This document shows, in pieces, positions 15,671-24,345 of a stretch of 26,824 bases of DNA (position 1 is the stretch's first letter; the number at the start of each line of letters is the position of its first letter). The position numbers and the translations under genes were made by a program. This DNA is from Lachnoclostridium sp. (GTDB taxonomy: Bacteria; Bacillota_A; Clostridia; Lachnospirales; Lachnospiraceae), in assembly GCA_015057755.1 (NCBI GenBank), contig SVDR01000031.1, forward strand, positions 1 through 26,824, written 5' to 3'. The notes beneath the pieces are model-generated. The model ran no database searches. It was given only the letters and a program-made list of their open reading frames with translations, and was not told the DNA's origin.

Positions 15671-16378
15671 TTACCCTACCATGATCGCAACTGCAGAATG
15701 ATTATCACCGTTTTCCACTCCACGGTCCGCTATTCTGGCACGCATATTCTCCATCCATGTAACAGCCGAAGTTTCACCGATCAACTCTTCTGCCATCTCT
15801 GCTCCGCGAATTTTCTCCCAAAATCCATCTGTGCAGAGGAGCAGTGCATCACCTTTCTGCACTTCCAGATGGGCAATATCCACAGAAACCTCATCCTGTG
15901 CGCCAAGAGCGCGAGTCAGTTTATGACGTTCTTTGCTTGTACGCACTTCTTCCGGCTGAATATCTCCCGCTAATACTGACATTTGCGCCACGCTGTGATC
16001 TCTGGACTGAAAGATCACTTGTCCGTCACGAAACTGATAAATCCTGGTGTCACCCACATTGGCTGCCAACGCAGACCACTCATCAAACCAGACTGCAGAA
16101 ATGGTTGTCTTCATACCCGAACCATCTTTATTTCTGAAAATTTCTTCATTGGCTTTCTCAATCGCATTGCGAAGTGTAACGACGGAAATACGCTGATGAA
16201 TCAATTCATTATTCACAATTTTTACTGCCAGTGCAGATGCCAGTTCTCCATCGGAGTGTCCTCCAAGCCCATCTGCCGTCAACGCCAGAACCCGCTCATC
16301 ATACTCCAGCAAAGAAACCGCATCTTCGTTTTTGTCTCTTCCACCAATTTCAGAATAATAGGAAGTACTGATCTTCAT
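15671..16378 (-). CDS. PP2C-family Ser/Thr protein phosphatase
   Basis: 235 residues, a complete single-domain bacterial PP2C similar to PrpC/Stp, which removes phosphate from Ser/Thr using two Mn/Mg ions. Metal ligands are present: RDKNED (14-19), ADGLGGH (35-41), the later TDGFWE and DNHSAVAI near the end. ANVGDTRIY is also conserved. There is no membrane segment, so it acts in the cytoplasm. AGGGGG lies seven bases before the ATG. It lies between the TIR-FHA gene and the kinase gene, with gaps of 9-15 bases. Likely substrates are the kinase, the TIR-FHA protein or the STAS protein. Confidence 0.93.
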   Translation of the reverse strand: MKISTSYYSEIGGRDKNEDAVSLLEYDERVLALTADGLGGHSDGELASALAVKIVNNELIHQRISVVTLRNAIEKANEEIFRNKDGSGMKTTISAVWFDEWSALAANVGDTRIYQFRDGQVIFQSRDHSVAQMSVLAGDIQPEEVRTSKERHKLTRALGAQDEVSVDIAHLEVQKGDALLLCTDGFWEKIRGAEMAEELIGETSAVTWMENMRARIADRGVENGDNHSAVAIMVG

Positions 16379-16389
16379 AGGCGAGCCCC

Positions 16390-17169
16390 CTATTCAACAA
16401 CATCTACAATGAACTTCTCACTTCCGAGCTCGATGACATCTCCACTTCGGATCGGACATTTCTCATCCAGTTCCAGCTCTCTGTCATTGACATACACTTT
16501 ATTACTAGAATTATTGTCTCGAATCGTACATGTACCATCTTCCAGATCCAGAATTGCATGAACTCTGCTGATCGTTACATTATCCGCTACCGTATAATCA
16601 CAGACCGGCTGCGGCTTTCTTCCAATCTTGAAGTCGCTCTTGTCAATGTGAATCCGCTCAGAATTTGCCTTGCGGATCAGGTAATATTTCTTCGCACTCT
16701 TCTTTGGAATCAGAACCGTTTTTTCCTCTTCCAGACATTTTTTAATTTCTTCCATCTGAAGGAGTTTCACGCAGCAGGCACCATCTGTCTTACAGTCCTT
16801 ATACTCGATCATCTGCGCATTTTCTAACTGCATTCTCATAATCGGAGTAACCGTCATCTCGTCCAGCATAACAGCGATCACCGGCTTTTTCATCATCATG
16901 ACCGCGTTGAATTCTTTTCTCCAATCGTGAGACTCCACTGAATTCTGAGAAATAAACGATAATACAACTGCACTCTTTTCCGGATACGCTTCTTTTCTCG
17001 GGTCTTCAATCGGTAAAACAGTTCTTTCCTCTTCTTTATGCCAGAGTCTGCATTCATTATCCAGCAAAATTCTTAACATCTGTTCGATGCGTTCAAAATC
17101 ATCTTCACAATAATTTGCAAATACAAACGGGAGCTCTCCCACATATGCTCTATTTAAAATCATTTCCAT
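16390..17169 (-). CDS. TIR domain - FHA domain fusion protein
   Basis: 259 residues. Residues 12-135 look like a TIR domain: FVFANYCEDD strand at 15-24, LWHKEEE at 42-48, then VVLSFISQNSVESHDWRKEF at 68-87, matching the TIR pattern S-x5-S-x2-W-x2-E with Glu86 at the usual NAD-hydrolase catalytic position. Residues 163-259 are an FHA domain, which binds phosphothreonine: IGRKPQ (182-187), TISRVH (199-204) and NNSSNKVYVN (219-228). The FHA assignment is firm; the TIR one is by pattern and should be confirmed by structure prediction. Lying between STAS and PP2C genes and upstream of a kinase gene, it is likely to be recruited to kinase-phosphorylated targets. An active TIR would link phosphorylation to NAD cleavage. 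Confidence 0.82.
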   Translation of the reverse strand: MEMILNRAYVGELPFVFANYCEDDFERIEQMLRILLDNECRLWHKEEERTVLPIEDPRKEAYPEKSAVVLSFISQNSVESHDWRKEFNAVMMMKKPVIAVMLDEMTVTPIMRMQLENAQMIEYKDCKTDGACCVKLLQMEEIKKCLEEEKTVLIPKKSAKKYYLIRKANSERIHIDKSDFKIGRKPQPVCDYTVADNVTISRVHAILDLEDGTCTIRDNNSSNKVYVNDRELELDEKCPIRSGDVIELGSEKFIVDVVE

Positions 17170-17181
17170 ATGTTCCTCCCC

Positions 17182-17550
17182 CTAGTTATCAATCTCAAAG
17201 AGATCTACAAAACCCATGTCGTCAAACATCTCGTATACTTCCGGTTTCATTGCTTTTAATCTCAGCATCGAATTCTCGCGTTTATCCAGGATTCGCTGCA
17301 CCATAAGAAGTGCTTTGATTCCCGCACTGGAAATCACATCGACACCGGAAAAATCCACCACGATCTGACTGCAGACAGTTGCTGCTGCAGTTAATTCATC
17401 CTCAAAATCCGGAGCTACATTCATGTTAATGCTGCCTTTCGGCATCAGAAACATCGTATTTTCTTTGAAGATTTCACAAATTGTGAGCAGTGTTTCTCCA
17501 TTCTCTCCCAAAATGATCAGAGAATCATTTTCCACCATTCTTTTACTCAT
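17182..17550 (-). CDS. STAS domain protein (anti-sigma factor antagonist-like)
   Basis: 122 residues, one STAS domain with VVDFSGVDVISSAGIKALL at about 64-82. In SpoIIAA/RsbV-type proteins the loop reads DSSG and the second Ser is phosphorylated. Here it reads SSAG, as in many other STAS proteins, so phosphorylation, if any, may fall on Ser74 or Ser75. No anti-sigma kinase of the RsbW/SpoIIAB type is encoded in the window. The adjacent Ser/Thr kinase and PP2C could instead set its phosphorylation state. GGGAGG lies close before the ATG. Regulation of the sigma factor at 23783 is an attractive but unproven idea. Confidence 0.87.
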   Translation of the reverse strand: MSKRMVENDSLIILGENGETLLTICEIFKENTMFLMPKGSINMNVAPDFEDELTAAATVCSQIVVDFSGVDVISSAGIKALLMVQRILDKRENSMLRLKAMKPEVYEMFDDMGFVDLFEIDN

Positions 17551-17577
17551 CTTTACCTCCCGCTGAAGTCTCTGTCT

Positions 17578-17766
17578 CTACTTCTTTTTCATGTTCTGCA
17601 GAAATTGTTCGTAGGAAGTTCTGCCACGGGCTGCAGTTACAAATTCCAGGTCATCCTCTCCCAATTCTTCCTCTACAGGCTTCATGAATTCTATATAATC
17701 AGCAACCGTTTCTAACAGATTCTCCAGCTCTTCTTTCTCTTTTTTCATTTCATCCAAGCGCTTCAT
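17578..17766 (-). CDS. Small leader-like protein with degenerate double-glycine site
   Basis: 62 residues, charged and helical, with ELGEDDLEFVTAARG at about 34-48. This closely resembles the leader ends of the two neighbouring precursor peptides (ELSEDDLEDVSGG and ELTEEELELVMGG), but Ala-Ala replaces Gly-Gly, and only about 15 basic residues follow. It may be a decayed or regulatory leader-type peptide that binds the exporter or a maturation enzyme without being cut, or it may be coincidental similarity. It lies between the precursor gene and the STAS gene with short gaps. The ribosome binding site (AAAGGG) is weak and rather far from the ATG, so low expression is possible. Confidence 0.6.
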   Translation of the reverse strand: MKRLDEMKKEKEELENLLETVADYIEFMKPVEEELGEDDLEFVTAARGRTSYEQFLQNMKKK

Positions 17767-17788
17767 ATCGGTACACCCTTTGCAATCT

Positions 17789-18139
17789 TTATATGCTCAA
17801 TTCTTTTAATAGTAAACTGGTTATCTTACCAATATCAGAAAGACCGTTCCTGGTTCTGCGGTTAATGGCATGACAGCGGTTTAATGCCTCGTAAATCTGT
17901 GCCTTGCTATATTTTGTATTTGCTTTTTTCTTCACACAAAGATCCCAATATGCGGTAGAAATTACTTCCATTGCCAGCATATCAGACATACCGCCCATTA
18001 CCAGTTCCAACTCTTCCTCTGTCAGCTCTTCATTTTCTGATACAGGAAGCATCTGGCTGCAAAGATGTTTGAAAACATCCTCGCCGGATTCAAGTGTTAT
18101 TTCCAATTCATTTTTCGCTGCATTCTCACGCTCTGCCAT
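17789..18139 (-). CDS. Double-glycine leader precursor peptide, cargo of NHLM exporter
   Basis: 116 residues. Residues 1-50 form an acidic leader ending in ELTEEELELVMGG, the type cut by C39 peptidase transporters after Gly-Gly. The predicted product is residues 51-116. Its segment AYWD-x10-YS-x2-QI-x2-A aligns without gaps to AYYD-x10-YS-x2-QI-x2-A in the product of the 24489 gene. The ATG at 18139 is chosen: the longer frame from GTG 18211 would begin inside the -10 box of the promoter at 18205-18232. AGGAGG is 12 bases upstream, slightly far. It is the first gene of the kinase/PP2C/TIR-FHA unit and follows the exporter gene by about 100 bases. No Ser/Thr/Cys-rich core typical of lanthipeptides is seen, so it may be exported unmodified. 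Confidence 0.78.
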   Translation of the reverse strand: MAERENAAKNELEITLESGEDVFKHLCSQMLPVSENEELTEEELELVMGGMSDMLAMEVISTAYWDLCVKKKANTKYSKAQIYEALNRCHAINRRTRNGLSDIGKITSLLLKELSI

Positions 18140-18198
18140 AATCCATTCCAGCCTCCTATCCTCTCGTATTTTCCGGGTATACGCAGTTTTCGCTCTCA

Positions 18199-18213
18199 CT
18201 GTGTTATACACAG
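18199..18213. promoter_or_regulatory. 15-bp palindrome over the -10 box of the 18139 gene
   Basis: CTGTGT-TAT-ACACAG is a perfect inverted repeat with 6-bp arms. It overlaps the TGTGTATA box of the ECF-type promoter. The other two copies of this promoter lack the palindrome, so it could be a gene-specific operator, or chance. Confidence 0.35.
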
Positions 18214-18232
18214 AAGGTCTCTAACTGTTACA
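18205..18232 (-). promoter_or_regulatory. ECF-type promoter of the signalling unit
   Basis: TGTAACA (18226-18232) and TGTGTATA (18205-18212) on the minus strand, 13 bases apart, identical in sequence and spacing to the boxes at 12532-12559 and 24418-24445. The start codon is 65 bases after the -10 box. No terminator is visible after the upstream exporter gene, so readthrough may add a basal level. Confidence 0.72.
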
Positions 18233-18242
18233 CCCGGATATA

Positions 18243-20780
18243 CTACATCAACTGTCTGCTTGCAAGTTCGTAAAACAGACCTTTCATTTCCATCAATGTT
18301 TCATAATTTCCATGTTCGACAATATTTCCTCTGTCCATGACCAGAATACGGTCACAATTTTTAATCGTACTGAGACGATGGGCAATCACAAGTCTCGTTC
18401 CTTCCATTTTTTCTAATGTCTCACACACCTGCGCCTGGGTAATATTATCCAACGCGCTGGTTGCTTCGTCGAAAAAGAGAATTTGCGGATGATTGATGAT
18501 CGCTCTCGCAATTAAGATTCTCTGCTTCTGACCTCCGGAAATCGTTCCGCAATGCTCGCTGACAACCGTCTGAAGTCCCATTGGCATTGCATCAATATCA
18601 TCTTCCAAACCAACTGCCTTGACCACTTCCATTACATCATCATGATCTGCCTGTGGTGCAGTCAGTGTAATATTCTCAAAAATACTTCCGGATACCAGTT
18701 CTCCATTCTGCAGAACAACACCAAATTTCTTTCGAAGTTCCTGCAGATCAAGCTCTTCCATATCCTGGTTGTCATAATAAATTCGACCGGAAGTGGGCTT
18801 TTCAAATCCAAGAAGCAATTTTAACAATGTAGATTTTCCACAACCGGAGGAACCTACAACACCAATATATTCTCCGGCATCAATATGCAGAGATAGGTCT
18901 GTAAATACAGGCGGAAGTCCCTCTTCATAAGCAAATGTCACATGATCCAGATCAATTCTGCCGCTCACATCACCAGGAGTCTGTTTCGCCTCATTGGTCT
19001 CCGGAGCAGTCTCCAAAACTTCCTTCACACGAGCATATGCCGGCTTCAGCATTTTATAGGTTACCAGCGCATTTACCAAGCCGCTGATCGTACCGGAAAC
19101 CATACCGAATGCCGAGTTAAAACCTACAAACTGTCCCATTGTAATTCCTGTCGCCTGATATGCAACCGCATATAATACAATTGTAAAAATACTGCTGCTG
19201 ATCGCAGTAACTGCATTGCTGATGTTGGATACTTTGCCAAGCTCTGTCTCTGCACGTCTCTGCTCTACGAACGACTTCATATACTCGTATATCGCACGTT
19301 CTTCAATTCCTGCAATACGAATCTTTTCAATTCCAAGAAGGAACTGGAACATAATAGAATCGCTCTTTCCATCCAATTCCATGATCTTTTCCTGATATCG
19401 CATCTGATAACGCGACATGCCATATACGATGGCTGAGAAGACCAGCATCATTGCCAAAGAAACCACCGACAGCAATGGAGAATATGAGAACATTCTGACC
19501 AGATAAAAAACAGATGCCACAGCACTCAGCCCCAATGACAGGATCATTTCACCCACTTCACTTGCCAATGCTCCCAGTTCCATAATTCGCCCTGCCAGAT
19601 CCGCACTCTCATACTTACGGAAAAAATTTTCCGGAAGTTCAAACACACGATGGTATACGGCATTCTGAACCTGATAACGGATCCTGCTGCTCAAGCGGAA
19701 GGATGCCAGACTCTGTACCACAGAAAATGCCAGATTACCAATCATAAAAGAGGCGATCAGACAGCCAATCTGAATGATCAGTCCGGATTGTCCCATCGGA
19801 ATAAACTGGTCATAAAGCATCTGATTCAAAGTCGGAATCAATAAGCCAATCAGGCTTGATACAATGGTCAGCAGAAAGATCACTGCCAGATCTGCTTTTG
19901 ACAGACCTTCAAAGCAGTACTTTGCAAAATCTTTTACCGTCATTGCCTTTTGAGGGAACGGACGGTAGATCATATAGGCTCTCGGTTCACACTGTTCTGC
20001 CAGTTCCTCCGTCAGCTTGACCGGTTCCTGGCCACTTCTGTACAACAGATATCCATTCTGCCCTTTTGGAATACAGGCAGCCGGCTCACGTTCTTCCCCA
20101 AAATAAACCACCAGAGAACCTGCATCTGCCTCATGCCACTTTTCTTCCAATACAATATCTCTGCACGGGAAGTGCGAAATCCTCGCAATATCATGACAAG
20201 TCAACTCCTGGCCACAACAGGCAATAATCTTTTCATAAGGCGCGATTTTAATCTTAGACTTGTGACAAAGCTCCGCCATGACCTGATATAATGCCTCATT
20301 TCCACTCTCTTTCACAGAAGATATTTTCTTTGTAAAAAACGATGTGATCAGTTCATTGGTAGATGCCTGAACATTCTTTTTATCTTTTCCTGTACGGATC
20401 AAATATCCGTCTTCCTTAACCAGATTCATCCGGTAACGATTTACAAGCGCATCCTCATAAACTTCATTTCCCAGATTCTCCACATTTGCTCTGGTGAGAA
20501 ATTTCTTACGAAGCGGTCCGGTATTAAATCCTTCCATCCGCTCTAAAGAAGCCTCATCTACTGCCACAACCAGAAATCTCCAGGACTGGTACTCCAAATC
20601 CTGATATACAAACGCAGGGATCATTCCACCTTTATCAATCTGGCACAATAACGATCTGCGTCCCGGTTCTCCATGAGCCCACGGAACAATATAAACATAC
20701 ACACTTCCGGATACAACTCGGAATGCATCCTCTTTTTCCTGCGGAACATAGAAAGAGCCGCCTTTTAATTCAATTTTCAT
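18243..20780 (-). CDS. NHLM peptide export ABC transporter, second ATP-binding subunit
   Basis: 845 residues, matching the NHLM_micro_ABC2 (TIGR03797) type: a long N-terminal region without C39 peptidase (about 1-270), then a transmembrane domain (about 290-570), then an ATPase domain. Walker A GSSGCGKST is near 642, the signature ISGGQKQR near 745 and the Walker B LFFDEATSALD near 765, all intact. The N-terminal part is a sensor-like beta-rich region typical of this subfamily. It works with the peptidase-bearing transporter encoded just upstream, from which it is separated by 11 bases, and the membrane fusion protein, to export leader peptides. The start has AGGAGG just before the ATG. Confidence 0.92.
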   Translation of the reverse strand: MKIELKGGSFYVPQEKEDAFRVVSGSVYVYIVPWAHGEPGRRSLLCQIDKGGMIPAFVYQDLEYQSWRFLVVAVDEASLERMEGFNTGPLRKKFLTRANVENLGNEVYEDALVNRYRMNLVKEDGYLIRTGKDKKNVQASTNELITSFFTKKISSVKESGNEALYQVMAELCHKSKIKIAPYEKIIACCGQELTCHDIARISHFPCRDIVLEEKWHEADAGSLVVYFGEEREPAACIPKGQNGYLLYRSGQEPVKLTEELAEQCEPRAYMIYRPFPQKAMTVKDFAKYCFEGLSKADLAVIFLLTIVSSLIGLLIPTLNQMLYDQFIPMGQSGLIIQIGCLIASFMIGNLAFSVVQSLASFRLSSRIRYQVQNAVYHRVFELPENFFRKYESADLAGRIMELGALASEVGEMILSLGLSAVASVFYLVRMFSYSPLLSVVSLAMMLVFSAIVYGMSRYQMRYQEKIMELDGKSDSIMFQFLLGIEKIRIAGIEERAIYEYMKSFVEQRRAETELGKVSNISNAVTAISSSIFTIVLYAVAYQATGITMGQFVGFNSAFGMVSGTISGLVNALVTYKMLKPAYARVKEVLETAPETNEAKQTPGDVSGRIDLDHVTFAYEEGLPPVFTDLSLHIDAGEYIGVVGSSGCGKSTLLKLLLGFEKPTSGRIYYDNQDMEELDLQELRKKFGVVLQNGELVSGSIFENITLTAPQADHDDVMEVVKAVGLEDDIDAMPMGLQTVVSEHCGTISGGQKQRILIARAIINHPQILFFDEATSALDNITQAQVCETLEKMEGTRLVIAHRLSTIKNCDRILVMDRGNIVEHGNYETLMEMKGLFYELASRQLM

Positions 20781-20791
20781 TGCTGCCCCTC

Positions 20792-22939
20792 CTAATCTGT
20801 TGCCATGAACTGTCTGTAATAACCGTCCACAGCAGCTAATTCTTCGTGAGTTCCACGCTCCACAATTTTGCCGGAACTCATAACCAAAATCTCATCACTG
20901 TTTCGAACAGCACTGAGACGGTGCGCCACAACGATGCAGGTGCATCCGCGGCGTTTGATATTATCGATAATCTTTTTCTCTGTGATCGGATCCAGCGCGC
21001 TGGTTGCCTCATCCATGATCAAAATCGTCGGGTTCGTTGCCAGTGCTCGGGCAATCTCCAGACGCTGTCTTTGACCTCCGGACAGATTCTCTCCGCCTTC
21101 TGCCAGTTTGAAATCATATGCTCCCGGTTTCTGCGTGATCACATCATGAATGCAGGCATCCTTCGCCGCATTGATCATATCTTTTTCTAAAATTGCCGGA
21201 TTCCACAAGGTCAGGTTGTCACGAATCGTTCCAGAAAATAAGGAAATATTCTGGCTGACCGTTGAAACGCTGGCATGCAATATCTCTGGTGAGATTTCCT
21301 CCATCGGAATTCCATCAAACTTTACGGTTCCACTCCATGGGTGATAAAGGCCGCTGACAATTTTGGATACCGTTGATTTACCACAGCCGGAAGATCCGAC
21401 AAATGCAACAGAACTTCCAGGCGTCAGCGTGAATGAAAAGTCTGTTACCAGTGGTTTCGCAAGTCTGCTGTATCCAAACGAAATATCTTCCAGCTCTACA
21501 TGTCCAGAAAGCTTCGCCTGAGGCATTTCTCTGATCGTCTTTTCCTCAAACTTCTCATCCATCGGATGACGCATAATGTCATCCACTCGTTCCATATCTA
21601 CTTTCAGCGTCTGAATCTGCTGTACAAATGCCACCAGTTCTTCTACCGGTGCAGAGAATGAACCAAATAAGGAAGAGAATGCAGATAACATACCCAGAGT
21701 CATATGACCATTAATGACATACATGGCTCCCACAATCAGAATCACGATGTCAATCAGATTGCCCACTACCCCCGGAAGTGCTCCAATGATCGTCTGCGTA
21801 CGGCTGATCTGCTGTTCAACAGTTGAAGCCTTTGCCTCGTATCCCAAAATTCTTGCACTGTACACGCTTTCTGCACCGGATGCTTTCAAGGTAGATGTTA
21901 CGCTGAGACCTGCACATACAGCTCCCGCAAGTTTTCCCTTATCCTGCTGCAGTTTTTGCGTCATATTTGCAATTCTTTCGGACGTTATCTTTGCTAAAAC
22001 AATATTAAATATAATTCCGATCATACCAATGCCGGTCATGACCGGATTATACGCCAACAACAGAATTAAATAAAAAACAGCAACAAAGATATCCAGAACA
22101 ATCTCGGCCAGATTTCCTGTAATAAATGTATTTACATGATCATTATTTTCAATTCTTCCTACTAAATCACCCGGAGAACGCTGGTCAAAGAAATTAACTG
22201 GCAGCCGGAATAACCGATCCAGAAACTCTCGTGAAGATAACAGAACCAGCTTATTTTGCATATTTAAGAGCAGTTTGGACCGATATAGACTAAGTGCTGT
22301 CTGGAATAAGATCGTAGCCGCCATAAATCCTAAAAATTGTCCGAACCACGGTACACCTGCTGTACCAAGAATCTCATCCAGGAACAACTGAGAAAGCACC
22401 GGAAGGATCAGACCCGGAAGAATCAAAAGCAGACCCAGACAAATCATCTGTGCCAAAGCTTCTTTCTGCCCGCGCAGGCGTTTCATCACCAAAGGCAGTA
22501 ATGTATTCTCTTTTTTTGTTTTTTCAAACTGGTCCGTCGGTTTAAAGGTAAGTACAACTCCGGTAAAACCATTATCCAATTCCTGCATCGTCAGCTTTCT
22601 GCGTCCGATGGCAGGATCATTTAAATAAGCATACTCTCCCTTAAATCCCTCCAGCACCACAAAGTGATTAAAATTCCAATGGATCAGACATGGCATATCC
22701 AGCGTTTTCAAAGAGTTTGGCTCCTTGCGGAATCCGCGGCACTCCATTCCAAACCGTTTTGCCGCCTTCATAATATTTTTGGCATTGCAGCCGTCTCGTG
22801 ATACTCCGGTTTCCACACGCATCTGCTCAAGCGGTACATGTTTTCCCCAGTATGCACAGATCATAGCCAGTGACGCTGCTCCACACTCTGTCGCTTCCAT
22901 CTGGAATATGGTAGGTGTTTTGCAATAATTCTTGCTCAT
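20792..22939 (-). CDS. NHLM peptide export ABC transporter with C39 peptidase domain
   Basis: 715 residues, matching TIGR03796. Residues 1-130 are a C39 cysteine peptidase that cuts leader peptides after Gly-Gly: Cys19 in ATECGAAS, His92 in HWNFNHFVVLEG and Asp108 in LNDPAIGRR form the full catalytic triad. Six transmembrane helices follow (about 160-440), then the ATPase with Walker A GSSGCGKST near 514, signature LSGGQRQR near 616 and Walker B LIMDEATSALD near 638. The gene starts at the base after the membrane fusion protein's stop codon. Its likely cargo is the peptides from 17789-18139 and 24489-24869, which have matching Gly-Gly leaders. Confidence 0.95.
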   Translation of the reverse strand: MSKNYCKTPTIFQMEATECGAASLAMICAYWGKHVPLEQMRVETGVSRDGCNAKNIMKAAKRFGMECRGFRKEPNSLKTLDMPCLIHWNFNHFVVLEGFKGEYAYLNDPAIGRRKLTMQELDNGFTGVVLTFKPTDQFEKTKKENTLLPLVMKRLRGQKEALAQMICLGLLLILPGLILPVLSQLFLDEILGTAGVPWFGQFLGFMAATILFQTALSLYRSKLLLNMQNKLVLLSSREFLDRLFRLPVNFFDQRSPGDLVGRIENNDHVNTFITGNLAEIVLDIFVAVFYLILLLAYNPVMTGIGMIGIIFNIVLAKITSERIANMTQKLQQDKGKLAGAVCAGLSVTSTLKASGAESVYSARILGYEAKASTVEQQISRTQTIIGALPGVVGNLIDIVILIVGAMYVINGHMTLGMLSAFSSLFGSFSAPVEELVAFVQQIQTLKVDMERVDDIMRHPMDEKFEEKTIREMPQAKLSGHVELEDISFGYSRLAKPLVTDFSFTLTPGSSVAFVGSSGCGKSTVSKIVSGLYHPWSGTVKFDGIPMEEISPEILHASVSTVSQNISLFSGTIRDNLTLWNPAILEKDMINAAKDACIHDVITQKPGAYDFKLAEGGENLSGGQRQRLEIARALATNPTILIMDEATSALDPITEKKIIDNIKRRGCTCIVVAHRLSAVRNSDEILVMSSGKIVERGTHEELAAVDGYYRQFMATD

Positions 22940-23767
22940 TTATTTTCCCCCAAACATCGGAAACACTTTGGAGATCGGGGCACTCTTATTTATCACAATC
23001 TGTACTGCAGCCTGCTCTCCGCCCATCAGTTGAACCTCAGCACCATTCTGAGTGCTGAAATAATAACCACTTTCCGTATTCTCATCCGTTTTCAATTCAC
23101 AAGTCACAGCAGCCACAGGACCATTCTGTGTCACTTGATATGCCAACTGACCATCTGCACCTAAAAGCTCTGTCAATGCACCGGCGGAACTTGCGCAGCG
23201 ATCCACATTCGTTACAACCGCTTCCATATGGCCATATGTTCCGGAATCTACAGCATTTAAATAAACCGATGTTTCCATTCCCTCTTCAATTTGCATTGCA
23301 GTATTCAGATCCACATAACAAACAACAGAAAGTTCATTTTCTGTTACCGGAGAAAGTCTGAAAATCTCTGTATTAGGTGTAATTTCATCCTTTCTGGAAA
23401 CAAGCTGCGCAGACACGATACCGGACTGATCGGATTCTACCGTAACCACATCTCCTGTCGGGCTGTAAAGCTCCATAACCGGTGTTCCCTCTTCTACCAC
23501 TTCGCCCGGATATACCAGCAGATTTTTCACCGTCCCCAGAGACGGACTATATAATGTATTGGTATTATAGCTGTAAACCAGAAATCCCGGTGCAGACACC
23601 ATATCCGGAATCGTTCCCATAAAGGACCATGCTGTTACCACCGCTGCCAGAACTGCAGCAGCTGCGATTCCCAGCCACGACATGGGAGACGTAATCTTTA
23701 ACATACTATCCAGCTGATCCGGAGAACTTAAACGCTCCAGAGCCGTTTTACGAAACACACTTGCCAT
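22940..23767 (-). CDS. NHLM secretion protein (HlyD-like membrane fusion protein)
   Basis: 275 residues, matching the NHLM bacteriocin secretion protein family (TIGR03794). It has a cytoplasmic start, one membrane segment at about 32-52, and an extracytoplasmic beta-rich domain with a lipoyl/barrel-sandwich pattern (LLVYPGEVVEEGTPVMELYS). It bridges the ABC transporters to the outside of the membrane. GGGAGG lies just before the ATG. It follows the sigma factor gene by 15 bases, so expression of the exporter is coupled to that of the sigma factor. Confidence 0.9.
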   Translation of the reverse strand: MASVFRKTALERLSSPDQLDSMLKITSPMSWLGIAAAAVLAAVVTAWSFMGTIPDMVSAPGFLVYSYNTNTLYSPSLGTVKNLLVYPGEVVEEGTPVMELYSPTGDVVTVESDQSGIVSAQLVSRKDEITPNTEIFRLSPVTENELSVVCYVDLNTAMQIEEGMETSVYLNAVDSGTYGHMEAVVTNVDRCASSAGALTELLGADGQLAYQVTQNGPVAAVTCELKTDENTESGYYFSTQNGAEVQLMGGEQAAVQIVINKSAPISKVFPMFGGK

Positions 23768-23782
23768 CTGTTTTTCCTCCCT

Positions 23783-24313
23783 CTATCTTTCAAACCTCTG
23801 TTCTTCCAAATATCCTTTTAGCTTTTTTAACGTTCGGTTCAATACCACCCGGACATTTCCCGCCGTCATATGAAGCCGCTCCGCCACTTCTGCCGATGTC
23901 ATTCGGTAAAAATATGTATATTTTATAATTGTCTGCTCACGTTCCGAAAGTTTCTCAATCGTATCCATCAATATCTGTATTTGCTCTTCCAGAATCACAG
24001 CTTCTTCCAGAACTTCCTCGGCAGCAACTTCAAGATAACTCTCCTCATCATCCAGGGATACCAGATCTTTCTTATCTCTATAATAGTTTTTCAGTCGGTT
24101 ATTCATGACCACATAAATCCAGGTTCCAAGTGATGCCTTCTCCGAATCATATTTTTCAAAATTGCGAAAACAAACCGTCATAATTTCCTGAGCCAGGTCT
24201 TCTGCCTCATGATAGGAAGACAATTTCTTCCGAATATGTCCCAGAATACGCGGATAATATTCATAATAAACCTGCTCAAAACTTTTCTCTTTCTCTGTCA
24301 TACTGCTTTCCAT
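23783..24313 (-). CDS. ECF-type RNA polymerase sigma factor
   Basis: About 176 residues. Region 2 (FEQVYYEYYPRILGHI ... EDLAQEIM ... LGTWIYVVMNNRLKNYYRDK) binds core polymerase and the -10 box. Region 4 (LSEREQTIIKYTYF ... TSAEVAERLHMTAGNVRV) binds the -35 box. No anti-sigma factor gene lies beside it and no C-terminal extension is seen. The ATG at 24343 lies above the start point predicted by the promoter at 24346-24374, so an internal start is needed: 24313 is chosen, 24301 is the alternative, and neither has a strong ribosome binding site. It heads the exporter operon and is the best candidate to read the three TGTAACA-N13-TGTGTATA promoters. Confidence 0.9.
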   Translation of the reverse strand: MESSMTEKEKSFEQVYYEYYPRILGHIRKKLSSYHEAEDLAQEIMTVCFRNFEKYDSEKASLGTWIYVVMNNRLKNYYRDKKDLVSLDDEESYLEVAAEEVLEEAVILEEQIQILMDTIEKLSEREQTIIKYTYFYRMTSAEVAERLHMTAGNVRVVLNRTLKKLKGYLEEQRFER

Positions 24314-24345
24314 CTCATTTCGCTCTTGGTTACAAATATGCATCT

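Noticed and set aside
12641..16378. Kinase and PP2C pair as a standard PrkC/Stp cell-wall regulator
   Set aside because: The kinase has no PASTA repeats, has a zinc ribbon, and the pair is not next to ribosome-associated GTPase or cell-division genes.
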